Shown: in pieces, positions 9,891 through 21,778 of the stretch | Numbering within the stretch: position 1 is the stretch's first letter | How the letters are laid out: each line of letters begins with the position of its first letter | Source: Branchinecta lynchi | Taxonomy: Eukaryota > Arthropoda > Branchiopoda > Anostraca > Branchinectidae | Assembly (NCBI GenBank): GCA_023053575.1 | Contig: JAKZAP010000004.1 | Span: 20,083,675 to 20,147,674 of the forward strand | Reading direction: 5' to 3' | DNA length: 64,000 bases | Program-made: the position numbers and the translations under genes | Notes under the pieces: model-generated | Seen by the model: the letters and a program-made list of their open reading frames with translations, nothing else | Told to the model about the DNA's origin: nothing | Databases searched by the model: none

Positions 9891-10740
9891 TTTTGGGATC
9901 CCAAAACGTAAGTGGAGGGATACCAATGACATCGCAAAGTTGTCCGTCCGTCTGTCAGCACGATAACTCTCGAAGGGAATGAGATATTTTGATGAAGCTT
10001 GGTGTGAGGATTCTTTGGGTCAAGGGTAAGGTCAAGTTTGTAGATTGGCTCTGTAGCTCTACTTTTAGGGGTGGGGGAGGGGGTTCAAATTAAGGGGCAA
10101 ACAAAATATTTTTAAACAGCTGATGTGATAGTCGATTATGAGGTAAGAAGACATGCTGAACACGATGATGAAAACCATTTTTTCGTCGAACAACTAGTTA
10201 GCCTGGAATCCGGCCAGACCGGAAAATTTTTTAAAAGCGAAAGTTTTATTTGAAGTTGATTAGATGACAGGTTTAGGGCTAAGAAAAGGCGCTGAGTCTG
10301 TATATGACAATCATTTTTTAACCGGACATACAGTTCGTCCAGAATCCGGTTGAAACCGGAAATTTTACAAGTTAAAGTTTTATTTGTAGTTATTCGATGT
10401 TCTTTATAGGGAAAAGGAGACGCTGAATTCGTTTCTAAATTTTTCTTTTTTTTTCTGGACAAGTAGTTCGCTCAGAATTCCGCCGAAACCGGAAATTTGG
10501 CAAAAGTAAAACAGGAAGTTTCGGTCAGTGTCGTCAAAATAGATATGCCTTAGCAAGTCCCGCTTTTGTTGTGCTACTGAGAACAAAATGATTATTTTCA
10601 ATAAAACTGTTCTACTATTACTACTATAGAGGGATATCTGAACTTGGTTTTCTCAGATGATTAGCGTGGCGAAGACAAGACCCAATTGTCTGGATCAAAT
10701 ATTAGGTTTTTGGGATCCCATCGAAACGGTAGGTCTTGTT
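9891..10740 (+). mobile_element. Family A element (3 internal units)
   Basis: Both ends are present: TTTTGGGATCCCAAAACG on the left and GGGATCCCATCG ... AGGTCTTGTT on the right. A stretch of about 100 bp near 10545-10650 is absent from other copies and may be a small insertion. Confidence 0.75.
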
Positions 10741-10904
10741 TGTAACTGGTATGACTCTTGAGCCATATCGGACAACTGCCAGTCGTATGTTTTGAGGTTG
10801 TCACCTCCCACGCCTAAGCCCCTCCCTGAACTCGGACATACTAGGCTTCTTCAGTCTTCAACGCTTGCAGGTATCACGCGTTTTCTTATTAAATATTCGA
10901 TGAA

Positions 10905-10965
10905 AAGCTAAAGTGCCCCCCCCCCCCCCTCGAGTTTTGGATAGCGACGCCCCTGGAAACAACCG
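10905..10965. repeat. Solo terminus related to the 50743-52133 hAT-like element
   Basis: Poly-C followed by AGCGACGCCCCTGG resembles the right end of the element at 50743-52133 (TTGCGACGCCCCTG). Only one end is seen. Confidence 0.35.
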
Positions 10966-10969
10966 TACC

Positions 10970-11950
10970 GTAGTTTTGAGGCTGAAAGTTATTAGTTCGT
11001 GCTCTTAAGATGCAGGTCTAGCGAACACGCTGTCATTGCTTGGATCATACGAGAGATAAGTCAATGCGAAAAGATTATCCATGCATATGCTGAACTGAGT
11101 TAATACAAGTGAATACAAGAGAACGACTGCGAAAGTATAATGGATACTAGACCAGTATGAGTTCAGCCTAGTCGACACCATAATAAGCAGCACGCGACAG
11201 CGATGCTGGAAATTCAGTACAGTCTATTCAGTGTAATACAAACTTTAGTTTTAAGAGGAACTACAGTTATAATCTAGGAAGTTACGAGATGACTTCGGAT
11301 ATTTACAGCGGCAAGTGCTGCAGAAGAGTCGTAACACCTTCAAAGCATTCTTCATAAATTATAGCTTATCTTATAGCCAATGGAAATACAAATTAAAAGC
11401 AGAGACGTCATAAATATTGAGTCTTCATAAATTTGTCGCTTTGAAGAGGTATGGGACACATTTCCCCAATCCGTATTGATTTTGGGGCAAAGTGTCCCAA
11501 TGCTCCTCACTGTACCATGTCCCAGCCCTCCTCGAAAGGTCGACTTTCAGTTTTTTCACGAAATATCAGAAGATGGCAGCAGCACATTAATAACAAAAGG
11601 GCTAGTGTCTGCAGCATTGAACCAGCTATGAAACAAATTAACAACGAAAATCCAGACTCGATAAACGAAGACGTGCCTCGGGTGTAAAGTCAGCGATCGA
11701 GGAAATGACCGCGAAAAGCTTACTTTTGATAAATTTCTGAAACGAAAGTTGGACAATCATACTGAATATTATCTGACTAAAGTGGTCACTAGAGAGTGCT
11801 TATTCAGTCCGATATGCAGAATCTTCCTATCAGCTGGATGCGAGAAAGTACACATGTCCCACACCTCCGATTTCAATTTCGACAAATATGGATTTCACCA
11901 CGATAGTTCGGAAAGAATAAAAGCGTTATCTATCTACCTCCCTCCAGAAG
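10970..11950. other. No recognisable feature
   Basis: Short frames only. ORFs at 11451-11687 (plus) and 11556-11756 (minus) overlap and show no domain. Confidence 0.3.
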
Positions 11951-11956
11951 GTCCTG

Positions 11957-12000
11957 GGTTTAGTCTCGTCTGAGGAGCATTTTGTCATTCAGTTAACTAC
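11957..12000 (+). pseudogene. tRNA-derived fragment
   Basis: GGTCCTGGGTTTAGTCTCGT and then CTGAGGAGCATTTT match the T arm, acceptor 3' strand and downstream flank of the tRNA-Thr at 7485-7556. The anticodon half is missing. Confidence 0.5.
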
Positions 12001-12127
12001 TCATAAATATTTCCATCTCGACTTTCCCATCAAACTAAATCTTTGATTTTATTTTGCTTTCAATATGAGGTCACGCCATTTGGGTCTTGGCTTGTCTCCG
12101 ACATTAGAAAACTACACTTCTAGTTTA

Positions 12128-12180
12128 TTTGTCACGGTACAAGTCCCCTGTATATTGTTTCGTCTACGTGATGTCGGCGT
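12128..12180. repeat. Partial copy of the 7209-7361 MITE
   Basis: Contains GTCACGGTACAAGTCCC and GTTTCGTCTACGTG, both found in the 7209-7361 element region. The rest has decayed. Confidence 0.4.
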
Positions 12181-12189
12181 TCCTTTTTC

Positions 12190-13045
12190 ATTAAACCCAT
12201 CAATGTCCCCTACCCTTCCAAAGCAAAACGACAAATTGAACTTAAAAAATTTTTCTCAGTTCCATTTCAGATGTTTAGCTATTCCGTATGCTTCCAACTA
12301 CATCCAAACATTTTCTTTAATCATTTTACTTATAATGCTTATTTTCAAACGACAAAGCTTACTAGAAATGATCTTTCCGTTTTGAAATAGCTCAGCAATA
12401 TCGTTTCTCGAAAACACCATTACTTTCCACGTGAAATTAGCGGTTTTCACCTTAGCGCTTGTCGACTGCATCCAGCCTTCCTGCTGTCCAACACGGCGGC
12501 CAGACGTAAAATATTTGAAAACGGAATGCGCCGTGGTTAAAAAGTGGGAAAACGAAGCAAAAAAAAAACAAGCCAAATTCAGACGATAGAGCTGACGGCC
12601 TACCATGTCTTTCAAAATCAAAAACATCACTTTGAAGCTTGTCATGTCCGTATGCGTGAAAGAGTTGTCGGCGGATCTTGAAGCTTTCAGAGATGTTGGC
12701 GTTGCGTGCCTAGCAAAACTCGGCTAGGCGGAAAAAGTGGTAAAAAGTCGTATGTGGAAATGGAAGCCATGGCGAAAGGCGTGGATTTCAGAAGCTTATA
12801 ATTCCATAATGGGGCTAGAGATAAACTAAAACACAGAATAAGCAAGAGGGGTCCTTTAATAATTTGCATAAATTTTTCTCCATGTCTCCTTATCCACAAA
12901 TCATCACAGCCACAAATACAAATTTTAGTCGTCATAAGTCATTGCTTTGCGTATCCACGACTACTCCTTTCTCAGGTTCCTTTTACAATTTCTCTGTATT
13001 ATCCGTTCCACGAATGAACCCCATATTTTTGTTTAAAATTCACAC
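12190..13045. other. No recognisable feature
   Basis: Several frames of 80-115 codons on both strands, none with a domain or convincing start context. If the first exon at 13050 is real, this is intron. Confidence 0.3.
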
Positions 13046-13049
13046 TTAC

Positions 13050-13100
13050 CATATTCAGTATCTCCACTTGACAGCTCCTTCTGTTTCCTCTCCATGGTTC
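13050..13100 (-). CDS. Possible first exon (start codon) of the secreted-protein gene
   Basis: On the minus strand ATG (13052-13050) is followed at once by the strong donor GTAAGTGTG. Joined in phase 0 to the exon at 8739, it gives M-IRFFFVICLSCCALG, a good signal peptide. Against it, an upstream ATG in strong context (about 13097) reads in another frame across this donor. The 5' boundary is unknown; the end coordinate given is arbitrary. Confidence 0.25.
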
Positions 13101-13109
13101 CCATGACTT

Positions 13110-13770
13110 TTAAGCCATGAATCTTTGGTTTCTTTACGTGAGGTGGTCTTGCTCAATGACCGACGATAATTCACGTTCCAGCTTTCTCAGTTGAGCTTGG
13201 TTTGGTAAAGCTGTCAAGCTCGCGGATGTCATCAGTCCCGCTGAATTATACACAGCCGTTAAGAAGACTCCTGTGTAAGTTTAAATGAGAGATTCAACGT
13301 TAACTCTGGGGATGTGACAATCGAATCTTACGTTTGAGGTAGAAATAGAACAGCGAAAAGTTCTGTTGACAGTTAGTAGTTTGGTCAAGGAGGAAAACAG
13401 TCATTTGATTACGACTGCAGCTTGGTTAGAACAGACGACATTGACAACAAGGGATTCCTTCGCTTGTTATATGTTGGAAGCCTGAACGTCAAAGGTTCCG
13501 AGAAAAACGCTGAAATATGAAAAATCTCTTAAAAATTACTAATTAATTAAGTATGCTTAGATAGATTCGAAAATCCGATTCAGACGCTTTACTTCATTAA
13601 GGCATATTTTCATTCGTGTGACATCTTTCCGACTCATAGTAGTCTAACGAAGATATGGCAAATACAGCACCAGATTGCCAAACAAAGAATTTCCCAAACA
13701 ATCAGGAATAACCAGCGCCTTTGCTGAGCCCCGCTAGCCGTCTCATAGGCCGAAAAGTCGCGTTTTTGGT
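13110..13770. other. No recognisable feature
   Basis: Unannotated sequence. On the minus strand this would be upstream of the candidate first exon, but I see no clear TATA box or initiator. Confidence 0.3.
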
Positions 13771-13775
13771 GATAC

Positions 13776-14222
13776 TAAGTAAGTAAGTAATTTATTTATA
13801 ACCCGCCGTTTTCAGAAAGCGGAGTAAATGAAGAAAATAAATAAAACACATAAACATACACAAAAGGACACTTGATTTCAATCGTCGGCCAGGAAGCAGT
13901 GTAGAAAGTCGTGCGCTGGTTTGGTTCTGTTGTCAATGATTTGTGATAGCGACGAACAAACATCCAAAAGGGTAACACTTGCATCTTGAATTTTGAACTT
14001 CTTCGTCAAAGTATGGTTATGGCATAATTTCGACAAGTGGAACAGGTGCTTTTCATATTTAACATAATATGATCTCATCTTTTTTATCTCCTTCTTTCGC
14101 AGAACATGAGTGACACCAGAACGAAATAGTATAGAAGGAGCGCAGAAGGTGCTGTACAATTTTCCCAAAGCTTTACGATTATAGCGCCCCCGGTTGGGGA
14201 CGATGCGCCCATAGGCGGTACG
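13776..14222 (-). pseudogene. 5'-truncated LINE copy, C-terminal part and 3' tail
   Basis: Minus-strand copy of the last part of the LINE at 18790-20265. It reads KLYSTFCAPSILFRSG, VLRKKEIKKMRSYY and FKIQDASVTLLDVCSSL with no stop where the 20-kb copy has one, and continues to HCFLADD. The tail ends in TTACTTACTTA (TAAGTAAGTAAG on the plus strand, 13776-13790). Truncation at the 5' end is typical of target-primed insertion. Confidence 0.75.
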
Positions 14223-14224
14223 GA

Positions 14225-14745
14225 CTAAAATTAGGACTAAAATTTACTAAAATTAGGGGAGCCACCCGGTCTCCCCATACTCTCGAAACCACAACGAAAC
14301 GCTTGTTGTGAAAAATAAATAATTCCTCAGAGCGTTCAAAGTAATTCGTGCAGTCACAACGAGACCAAAGGTTTCGATCCACAGGTGAATATTTTACTAG
14401 AGTTTCTCATTCATACATTAGCTCTTTGCCTGGTCGTGTAATCATGTTAATTATCACTAATTAACCTCGTTAGGTTCTGTCTTTAATCTTCAGTCCAGCC
14501 CAGATTGCGACCGGGAAATCTGTTTGAAGACTTATTGAGCATCATGATCGACATCCTGTCAGCGACGTGCTGACAGTCGAATTGATTGGGAAACGAAGCC
14601 GGGGGATTGATTTCCCATGTTTTCTTAACTTTCTCTAACGTGTCTTCTTAAAATTTTAAACACTCTATAAAGCCATAACACCAGGCCAATTGGATTTCTG
14701 GTTTTCATCCGTAGTGTTGACCAAACAGAACAAGAGATATAAGCC
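14225..14745. other. No recognisable feature
   Basis: Contains a perfect short hairpin CTGTCAGC/GCTGACAG near 14556 and little else of note. Confidence 0.3.
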
Positions 14746-14750
14746 CCTAT

Positions 14751-15939
14751 GGCACTTGCAAGGCTGGTTCAGAGGATGAAATATGGGCCTTTTCGTAGGT
14801 TTGTTCGGGTCATTTGCAAGCATCGTTTGGTTAACTTGGCTGTAATCATGCGCACTTTAAAGGCGCTAGAAATTCATGTGTAAGTAAAACCCCCGAGGCA
14901 AAAACGATGATGGGCCCTTAGGGATCATCAATCGTCTGATCAAAGGTTTTTGTTTAGTTTTCAGTTAAGATGTGCACTTTAAGGGTGCTAGAAAATTAGT
15001 TTTAAGCAAACCTTTGTGGCACAACTAATTATGGGCCGAAATGTATCGTTTTGATCAAAAGTGCGTTTTTGGCTTTGCTGTTAAGATGCGCACTTTAAGG
15101 GAGATAGAAATTCATTTGTAAGCAAAACCCTTGAGGCAACAAGTGCGCAAGAGCTCAGACGTGAAGTGTGAAAGTAAAATGTTTATCACATTTTATATAC
15201 AAACAGCTTTAGAACCAAGACATTTCACATCCCCAATAACCAAACAAGTATTGAAATAACCTAATTTGTAATCATCCCACTTTAAAAGCTTTAAATGTAA
15301 ACAAACCGCAAATATAAATCCAAAGGAATGTTAAATCCAAAGAAAGATCTTGCACGAATAGCTTGCACTGGTCCGACCCTTTAAACCTCTTTTCCATTAG
15401 CAAGGTAATAATAAGTGCAACCAAAGCGCTCGTTAAAGATTAAAGTACGACGCCTCGTGTTATTTGTTGCTGTTGCACCAAAATCCTCATCCATAGATAT
15501 ATATCCCCAAATATACAACATACAAGAGTTGGACCTGAGACCTATCAAAGACGAACTGAACTCATGGGCAATCTTGGTCAGCTGCCCATGTGCGAGAGGG
15601 GGGGTCGGGGCCCCCTCCAACTTTCCTCCGAGTGCCCAGGCCCAATCCGGATCTGTAAATGATTTACTTATTTCTTCGTTATTCCCACCAAGTTCCATCC
15701 CGATCTCTTTAATCTAAGCGGGTTACGTATCCCCCCACCCCCCAACAGTTGTAGGATCCGGTACGGACATGAAAAAGAACATCAGAGACATTTCCTCTGT
15801 TCATGTATTAAATTTCACTGGAATCCGATCACCCCTTCCAAAGTTAAACGATTTATCTAGAGCATGCATGTCCTTCCCAGCAATTTCCACTCCGATCCCT
15901 CCATTCTAACCGTTTCTCGAGATTTCCTACCCCCCCCCC

Positions 15940-15971
<32 letters not shown>

Positions 15972-16288
15972 ACAGCTGTCGAAACCGGTCTGGACTTAAA
16001 ATAGGAAATCTGGGACATGTCTTCTATTCAGCTATTATAAGTTTCATTCGAATCCGATCACCCATTCGAAAGTTATGCACGACTCAATTTTCCAGACCCC
16101 CCCCCCCCCCCCAGATGGTCGGATCTTGAAACTGATGACTTTCAAGTTAGTTTGGTCGGGTTCCTAATACGCTTGCCAAGTTTCGTAGCACATCTGGAAA
16201 TACCTTAACTCGCAAACGTGGGACAGACCGACCGACCGACGGACAGACGAAATTGCGATCGGCATGGAAAGTAGAGGCTACAAGTGCC
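14751..16288 (-). mobile_element. Family B element, both ends, inverted
   Basis: Right terminus GGCACTTGCAAGGCTGG at 14751 and left terminus ...GGCTACAAGTGCC ending 16288. From 14820 to about 15330 it carries the B tail, tandem units of about 170 bp with GCGCACTTTAA and TCTAGCGCC-like blocks. From about 15540 it carries C-rich modules with GATCCGAC and CGAAAGTTATG-like sequence. A C10-A30 tract lies at 15931-15970. The target appears to be T^A with no duplication. Confidence 0.7.
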
Positions 16289-16433
16289 ATGCTGGATTAC
16301 TGGTGGATTCAGAGAGGAATATTAGTAGAGCAGAATCCGGAAAAAAAATGAATTTCGGTATCGGTAGAAACTAAAGCGAAGATACCGTTCCAGCGTGTTT
16401 TCCTACCCTACTTTGACACTCTCTTGACTAAAC

Positions 16434-17366
16434 TTTTTGGGATCCCGGAAGTCCGTCGTAAGCACGATAACTCTCGAAGGGAGTGAGATATGTTGATGAA
16501 CTTGGTGTAAGGATTCTTTGGGTCAAGGGCCAGGTCCAGTTCGTAGATGGGCTCTGCAAGCCTACATTTGGGGTGGGGCTTCAAATTAAGGGGCAAACAA
16601 AATATTTTTAGCAACTGATGGGGCTGTCAATTTAGAGGTAACAATACACGCTGAACATGTGTATGAAAACAATTTTTTTCGCCGGACAAACAGTTAGCCC
16701 TTAATCCGGCCAAAACCGGAAGCTTGTTAAAAGTAAAAGTTTTATTTGAAGCTGGTTCGATGTTAGATTTAGGGGCGATAAGACATACTGATTCCTTATA
16801 TGACAATCCTTTTCTACCCAGACTGTAGTCCGTCCGGAATCTGGTCGACTGGAAAATTTGGTCTAAGTAAAAGTTTTATCTGAAGGTTTGATGTAGTGGT
16901 AAGGAGGCATGCTGAATCGGTAAATCAAAATTATTTTCTCGCCGCACAAATAGTTCGCCGGAAATCCGGCCAAAATCGGGAAATTTGTTAAAAGTAAAAG
17001 TCTTATCTGGAGTTAATTAGAGGTTCGATTCAGAGTTAGGAGACTTGCTGAATTTGTTGTTGAGCTTTAGTCTTTTGCCGAACAAGTAGTCGCGCTGAAA
17101 TCCGGCCGAAACAGGAAATTTGGAAGAAATAAGGAAGGAAGTTTTGATCAAGTTCGTCAAAGTAGATATGACGTATAGGGGTAACACACATGCTGAATCC
17201 ATATCTGAGCTTAGTTTTGTCAGAGGATTACCCATTGGTCTTAATCTGTTTCTAAATTTTAATAGTACAAATTTGTAAGACTGGCGAAGGTCGGATATCT
17301 ACAAGGCCCAATTGCCTGGATCAAATATTAAATATTTGGGATCCCATCGAAGCCTTTGGTCTTGTT
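16434..17366 (+). mobile_element. Family A element (about 4 internal units)
   Basis: Starts TTTTTGGGATCCCGG, lacks part of the first 100 bp, and ends GGGATCCCATCGAAGCCTTT followed by GGTCTTGTT. Confidence 0.75.
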
Positions 17367-17706
17367 CTTATACTTGTAGCAAATTTTCTGGACGAACTAC
17401 TTGTCCGGCGAAAAAATAAGTCCCAGTATGGATTCATCATGTCTCCTTAACACTGAATCGAATGTGATGATTAGCTAAGCAAAAATTTTCTCCTTTATTT
17501 TGATTCCAACACGTAACTATAGGCTGTAGCCGCTGTAGGACTACGAGTCCCACCCCCATCAATGAACTTTACATTCTTTGGCCCAAAGAATCCTCACACC
17601 AAGCTTGAACAAAATATCTCAATCCCGTCGAGAGTTATAATGTTAACATACCGACGGACAAACTTTACGAAGTCATAGGTCATTAGGGTTTTTGGCATCC
17701 AAAAAA
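17367..17706 (-). mobile_element. Family A fragment, left part, inverted
   Basis: Abuts the preceding plus-strand copy. It reads, on the minus strand, TTTTGGCATCC-like left end, TATGACTTCGTAAAG, GAGATATTTTGTTCAAGC and one internal unit with CGGACAAGTAGTTCG. It has no right end. Confidence 0.65.
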
Positions 17707-17719
17707 AGCGGGCTTTTCA

Positions 17720-18025
17720 GCTAAATTTCAAGATCGTTCCTTATTGACACACTTATAGTTTGAATTGTCCTCATTAATTGTTAAGTCATCGACCAAAAGT
17801 AAAACTGGACATTTTTTGGAGATTATTGAAGAAGATTTGAAAAGACGGAAGAGTAGATGTCACAAATTTTAACCTTAAGAGGGGAATTTGAAAAAAGGAA
17901 GTTGTCGAGTAATACTGTTATATTCAATCCATTGATTATGCAGCCCGCGGCTAATGGCACGATTAAAAATTGGAAGGTTCTCTGGAAAACTGGACCCCAG
18001 AAGCCTGTATCCCCGAATACAATGT
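17720..18025. other. No recognisable feature
   Basis: About 300 bp between A copies. Short frames on both strands mirror each other. Confidence 0.3.
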
Positions 18026-18028
18026 TTC

Positions 18029-18480
18029 CTTTCTGGGATCCGAAAACGGAAGTGGAGGGATACCTATGACATCGCAAAAATGTCCGTCTGCCTGTAAGTA
18101 CGATAACTAAGAGGGAATGAGATATTTTGATGAAACTTGGTGTAAGGATTCTTTGGGCCAAGGGTAAGATCAAGTTCGTAGATGGGCTCTGTAGCTCTAT
18201 ATTTAGGGGTGGGGGAGGGGGTTTCAAATTAAGGGGCAAGAAAAATATTTTTTAAAGCTATTGAGACAGTTGATTTATAGGTAAAGAGATATGCTGAATC
18301 CGAATATGAAAGTTATTTTGTTGCCGGACCAGTAGTCCACCCGGAATCCGGTGAAAACCGGACACAAAACTTGTCGACCATTTTTCGGCTATAGCGGTCC
18401 TACCCCTTTATTCTCAAACGATTATCTCTGCGCACGTGCCCGCCAATCATGTGTTGACTCAGTGACGTAATCGAAGGGGC
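18029..18480 (+). mobile_element. Family A element left part plus block F
   Basis: Left end CTGGGATCCGAAAACGGAAG through one internal unit to ACTTGTCGACCATTTTTC, then block F (GCGGTCCTACCCC, ATTCTCAAACGATTAT). The same junction occurs at 37890 and 39131, where a LINE fragment separates the two. Similarity to A resumes near 20277 after the LINE, so the 18.8-20.3-kb LINE probably split this copy. Confidence 0.6.
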
Positions 18481-18789
18481 GAGGAGAAAGAGACATGGGG
18501 TGAATGCTGCTCTGGTACGGTAGGTAGAGTGGAACAGGCTCAGAGTCGTGTGTAGATTTACTACAGGAGCTACTCTGGACTCTCAGAGTTTTGCATACTG
18601 AAATATCTGACATCAAAGCTCTTGCGTTAATTACCGAAGGAGCGTTAATTACCGCCATGGCACCACGAAACGGGGCACTTGCTGTATCACTAAAATCAAG
18701 AGTGGGCAACCCCTCGTTAATTACGTTGGCTGTCCGTACAGGAGGTTTAGCGTCGGATTACAGTGCAACCGGATATTCTTCCAACTAAA

Positions 18790-20265
18790 ATAACATAATA
18801 ACCCTCTGTTCTTCCCGTGACTTGTTCTTCCATCGAAATTGCTTTCCGAAAATTAAGAAGAACTGGTTCCACAGATTCTGATGGCTTTAGTGCCGATTTT
18901 TTCAAAACTGAGTGTCCAGCTTTAACACAACACCTCCAACTTCTGTTTCAAATTTGTTTATGCCAGGGTTTGGTTCCGAATTGTTTCCTCTCGGGTACTG
19001 TAACATCGGTGATTAAGCGAGGGAAAGACACAGACCTTTGCAAAAGCTATCGACCAATTACAGTTTCTTGTACCGTAAGCAAAATCCTGGAATACGACCT
19101 TCTTCCAGAATTAATTGAAAAATGTCGTTTTGGTTCAATTCAGCTTGGATTCCGTTCGAGCGCCAGTTCTGCGCACGCTCATCACATATTAACAAAAATT
19201 ATGAAGCAGGCTACCCGCGAGAAGTCTGCTATTCATATATGTTCTATAGATATAGCTGGTGCTTTTGACAATATAACGCATTCTCAGGCCCTGTTCTCTC
19301 TCATTACTTCTGGCGTGAATCTGTCTGTGGTCAGTCTGTTAAAATTTTGGTATGGTCATTCCTTAGTAAGGTTTAAATGGCAAGGTAGCTTGTCAGAGAT
19401 TATTCCTGGCCGAACTGGTGTTCGCCAAGGGGGAGTCTTATCTCCCTACATTTTCAAATCTGCCATTTCTTTTTGTCTCAATTCTTTACACCCTGCTTAC
19501 TTCTACAAAGACCATGCCTTCAGCTACATAGCTTACGCGGACGACTTGCTCTTAGTAAGCCGTACCTGATCCACAATCGCCAAACATGTGTGTAAGCTGT
19601 CTTCGGAACTTCTCAAAATCGGTCTTGAAGTTAACCTCTCAAAATTTGAGTACCTGCATTTCAACCCTTCGTCAAATCGTTTGAATGCTAAAGCTTCTAT
19701 CTCTCTTGGATCGTTCGTCGTCAGATCGACAGAATCTCTGCGATGGCTTGTCATAACATTCAAGTCATCGTTGTCAAAATTTTGCTCTTCGGTTGTTCAA
19801 GAAGTTTATAGATCAATCCGTACCGCCTATGGGCGCATCGTCCCGAACCGGGGGCGCTATAATCGTAAAACTTTGGGAAAATTGTACAGCACCTTCTGCG
19901 CTCCTTCTATACTATTTCGTTCTGGTGTCACTCATGTTCTGCGAAAGAAGGAGATAAAAAAGATGAGATCATGTTATTTTAAATATGCAAAGCACCTGCT
20001 CCACTTGTTGAGATTATACCACAACCATACTTTGACGGAGAAGTTCAAAATTCAAGATGCAAGTGTTACCCTTTTGGATGTTTGCTCGTCGCTATAAAAA
20101 ATCATTGACAACAGAACCCAACCAGCGCACGACCTTCTACAGTGCTTCCTGGCCGACGGTTGAAATTAAGTGTCTTTTTGTGTATGTTTATGTGTTTTAT
20201 TTATTTTCTTCATTTACTCCACTTTCTGAAAACGGCGGGCAATAAATAAATTACTTACTTACTTA
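18790..20265 (+). pseudogene. LINE reverse transcriptase pseudogene (5'-truncated)
   Basis: Non-LTR retrotransposon reverse transcriptase, which would copy its own RNA at a nicked target. Motifs in order: SYRPITVSCTVSKILE, GFRSSASSAH, SIDIAGAFDNITHSQ (motif A), GVRQGGVLSPYIF (motif B), YIAYADDLLLVS (motif C, with YADD) and GLEVNLSKFEYLHF (motif D). A post-RT region ends in FKIQDASVTLLDVCSSL. The 5' part (ORF1 and endonuclease) is missing. The frame is broken by TGA at 19567-19569 just after YADDLLLVSRT, and by TAA at 20095-20097; the 13.8-kb copy reads through the second site. It ends in a TTAC-rich tail at about 20265. The order of motifs fits the Jockey/CR1 group. Dead copy. Confidence 0.85.
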
Positions 20266-20276
20266 ACACAAGCGTG

Positions 20277-21194
20277 ACAAGCTGGGCGTCTGACAGTTTA
20301 TGCTCCAAAGCCGGAAATTGGTTAGATGTAAAAGTTCATTCTGAAGTCTTAAAGTTGCTGTGCTGTCCTCAGATATGCTATATATTCCCCACACCTCCCG
20401 TCGCCCGTCCGTCGGTTCGACAGACCACTGGCAATCGCTTTGGCCGAATCCTGCTGATTCGTCAGCCGAATTTTTAGACAGTTTTATTCCAACATTTATT
20501 TCAGGTCATCTCGAAAATTGTGTTAGTTAGGTTGTTGTTGTTTGATGTGTTCTGTAAATATTTCACATGTTGATCTCTTCTAGCTTCAAGCTTTTGGTAT
20601 CGAAATTGGTTAATTGATTGAATACGAATATTCTGATGACATCATATGTGTTATTTCTTTGCTAGATGTTTTGAATGTCGATCTAGGTGAAAGAAACCGT
20701 AGGAAATCGATTTTCCGGCTTCGTTTCCTTTCCAGCCGACTTTTCGTCTCGGCTCGTGGGAATTCGATGAAAATGGGAAATTCGTTAGCTTCTAATAATG
20801 TGTTTGTCCAAACGTTTGTTTCGTTGTAGCGATAACAAGACGACTGATCTATTTATCCGCTGCACTTTCTTACGGGGTAAGTGGTACGACCTGAACCAAA
20901 TGTAAAGCGTGAATTTCGGGCAGAACACACCCACTGATAAAATGTGTGGTGCATTTCAACTTGTCAATTTGTTGGTGCCGTTCTGAAGAAAGGGCATGCT
21001 GAATCAGTATATTTCTTCAGAGTCTTCAAATATGATTCATATTCCGGTCGTAATTTGCGCTGGACTGAACCAAACGGATCTGGATTAAGACATTCACTGG
21101 GACGACCTGAAGTCTTCAAAACCCAACAGCCTTGATGACGAACTCTAATAAATATTTTATGTTGGGATCCCATCGAAATCTTTGGTCTTGTTTT
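20277..21194 (+). mobile_element. Family A remnants with a right end
   Basis: 20277-20360 resembles A internal units (GCCGGAAATTGG, AAAGTTCATTCTGAAG). 20990-21194 resembles an A right part, with GGGCATGCTGAATCAG and the right end TTGGGATCCCATCGAAATC followed by GGTCTTGTT. The middle (20500-20940) is not recognisable. Confidence 0.5.
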
Positions 21195-21384
21195 ACAAAT
21201 CTTAACTGTCGGAAGGTTGAACATCTGTTACGATTTTCGATATCCACACTTCAACGATAACGGTCGAAATAAGCAACTGTCAGCTTATGGCTTCGGACAT
21301 CCATCTATTCCCTTATTTCAGTCACGACTTTGATATCCCTCTTTTATGGTGTAGGAAACAGCTGAATGGCTAGTTTAATGCCGC

Positions 21385-21560
21385 ATGGGTATAATGCCGC
21401 GCCGTTAGGGGATTTTAGGAGATGGACAGGAAATAACCTAATAGACTGTTTTCTAAGAAATCAGGGGCCATGGGAGGAAATCCTTGTGAATGAATGCTTG
21501 AACGAAAATGTTTTAAACTTGATAATAACCAGTAATACAGGTCCGCTCAAAGGTTTATCT
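21385..21560 (+). pseudogene. Fragment resembling a LINE endonuclease domain
   Basis: The plus frame reads LGDFRRWTGNNLIDCFL, then ILVNECLNENVLNLIITSNT. This pattern (GDF ... FL ... N.VL.LI.T) is seen near the end of the AP-endonuclease domain of CR1-like LINEs. It is short and degenerate, with no flanking domain. Confidence 0.45.
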
Positions 21561-21778
21561 GGGCATAAGCGAGCCAGGCCGACATCTTTTTCGGTTCTTT
21601 TTGTTTCCAGCCTGCCCTGTATCCTATGTCCACGTTTGTACAGGGCGATTGGAAAACCGGATCACGAAACATGAGCAGAAAAGGATCCGGGGTTATTATA
21701 ATAGATAAATGTTCTACATATGATTCAAAGTACCAAACAAGCATACCGAGTCCAAGTCTACGATTCAGTAACTCTCGT

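Noticed and set aside
11957..12000. Second functional tRNA gene
   Set aside because: D arm and anticodon arm are missing and box A is absent.
12298..12645. 115-codon minus frame and neighbouring frames up to 12935
   Set aside because: No domain, no splice signals, overlapping frames of similar length on the other strand.
13060..13110. Coding reading from the upstream ATG (about 13097) across the 13049 donor
   Set aside because: Joined to the 8739 exon in that phase it soon reaches a stop and loses the signal-peptide-like sequence.
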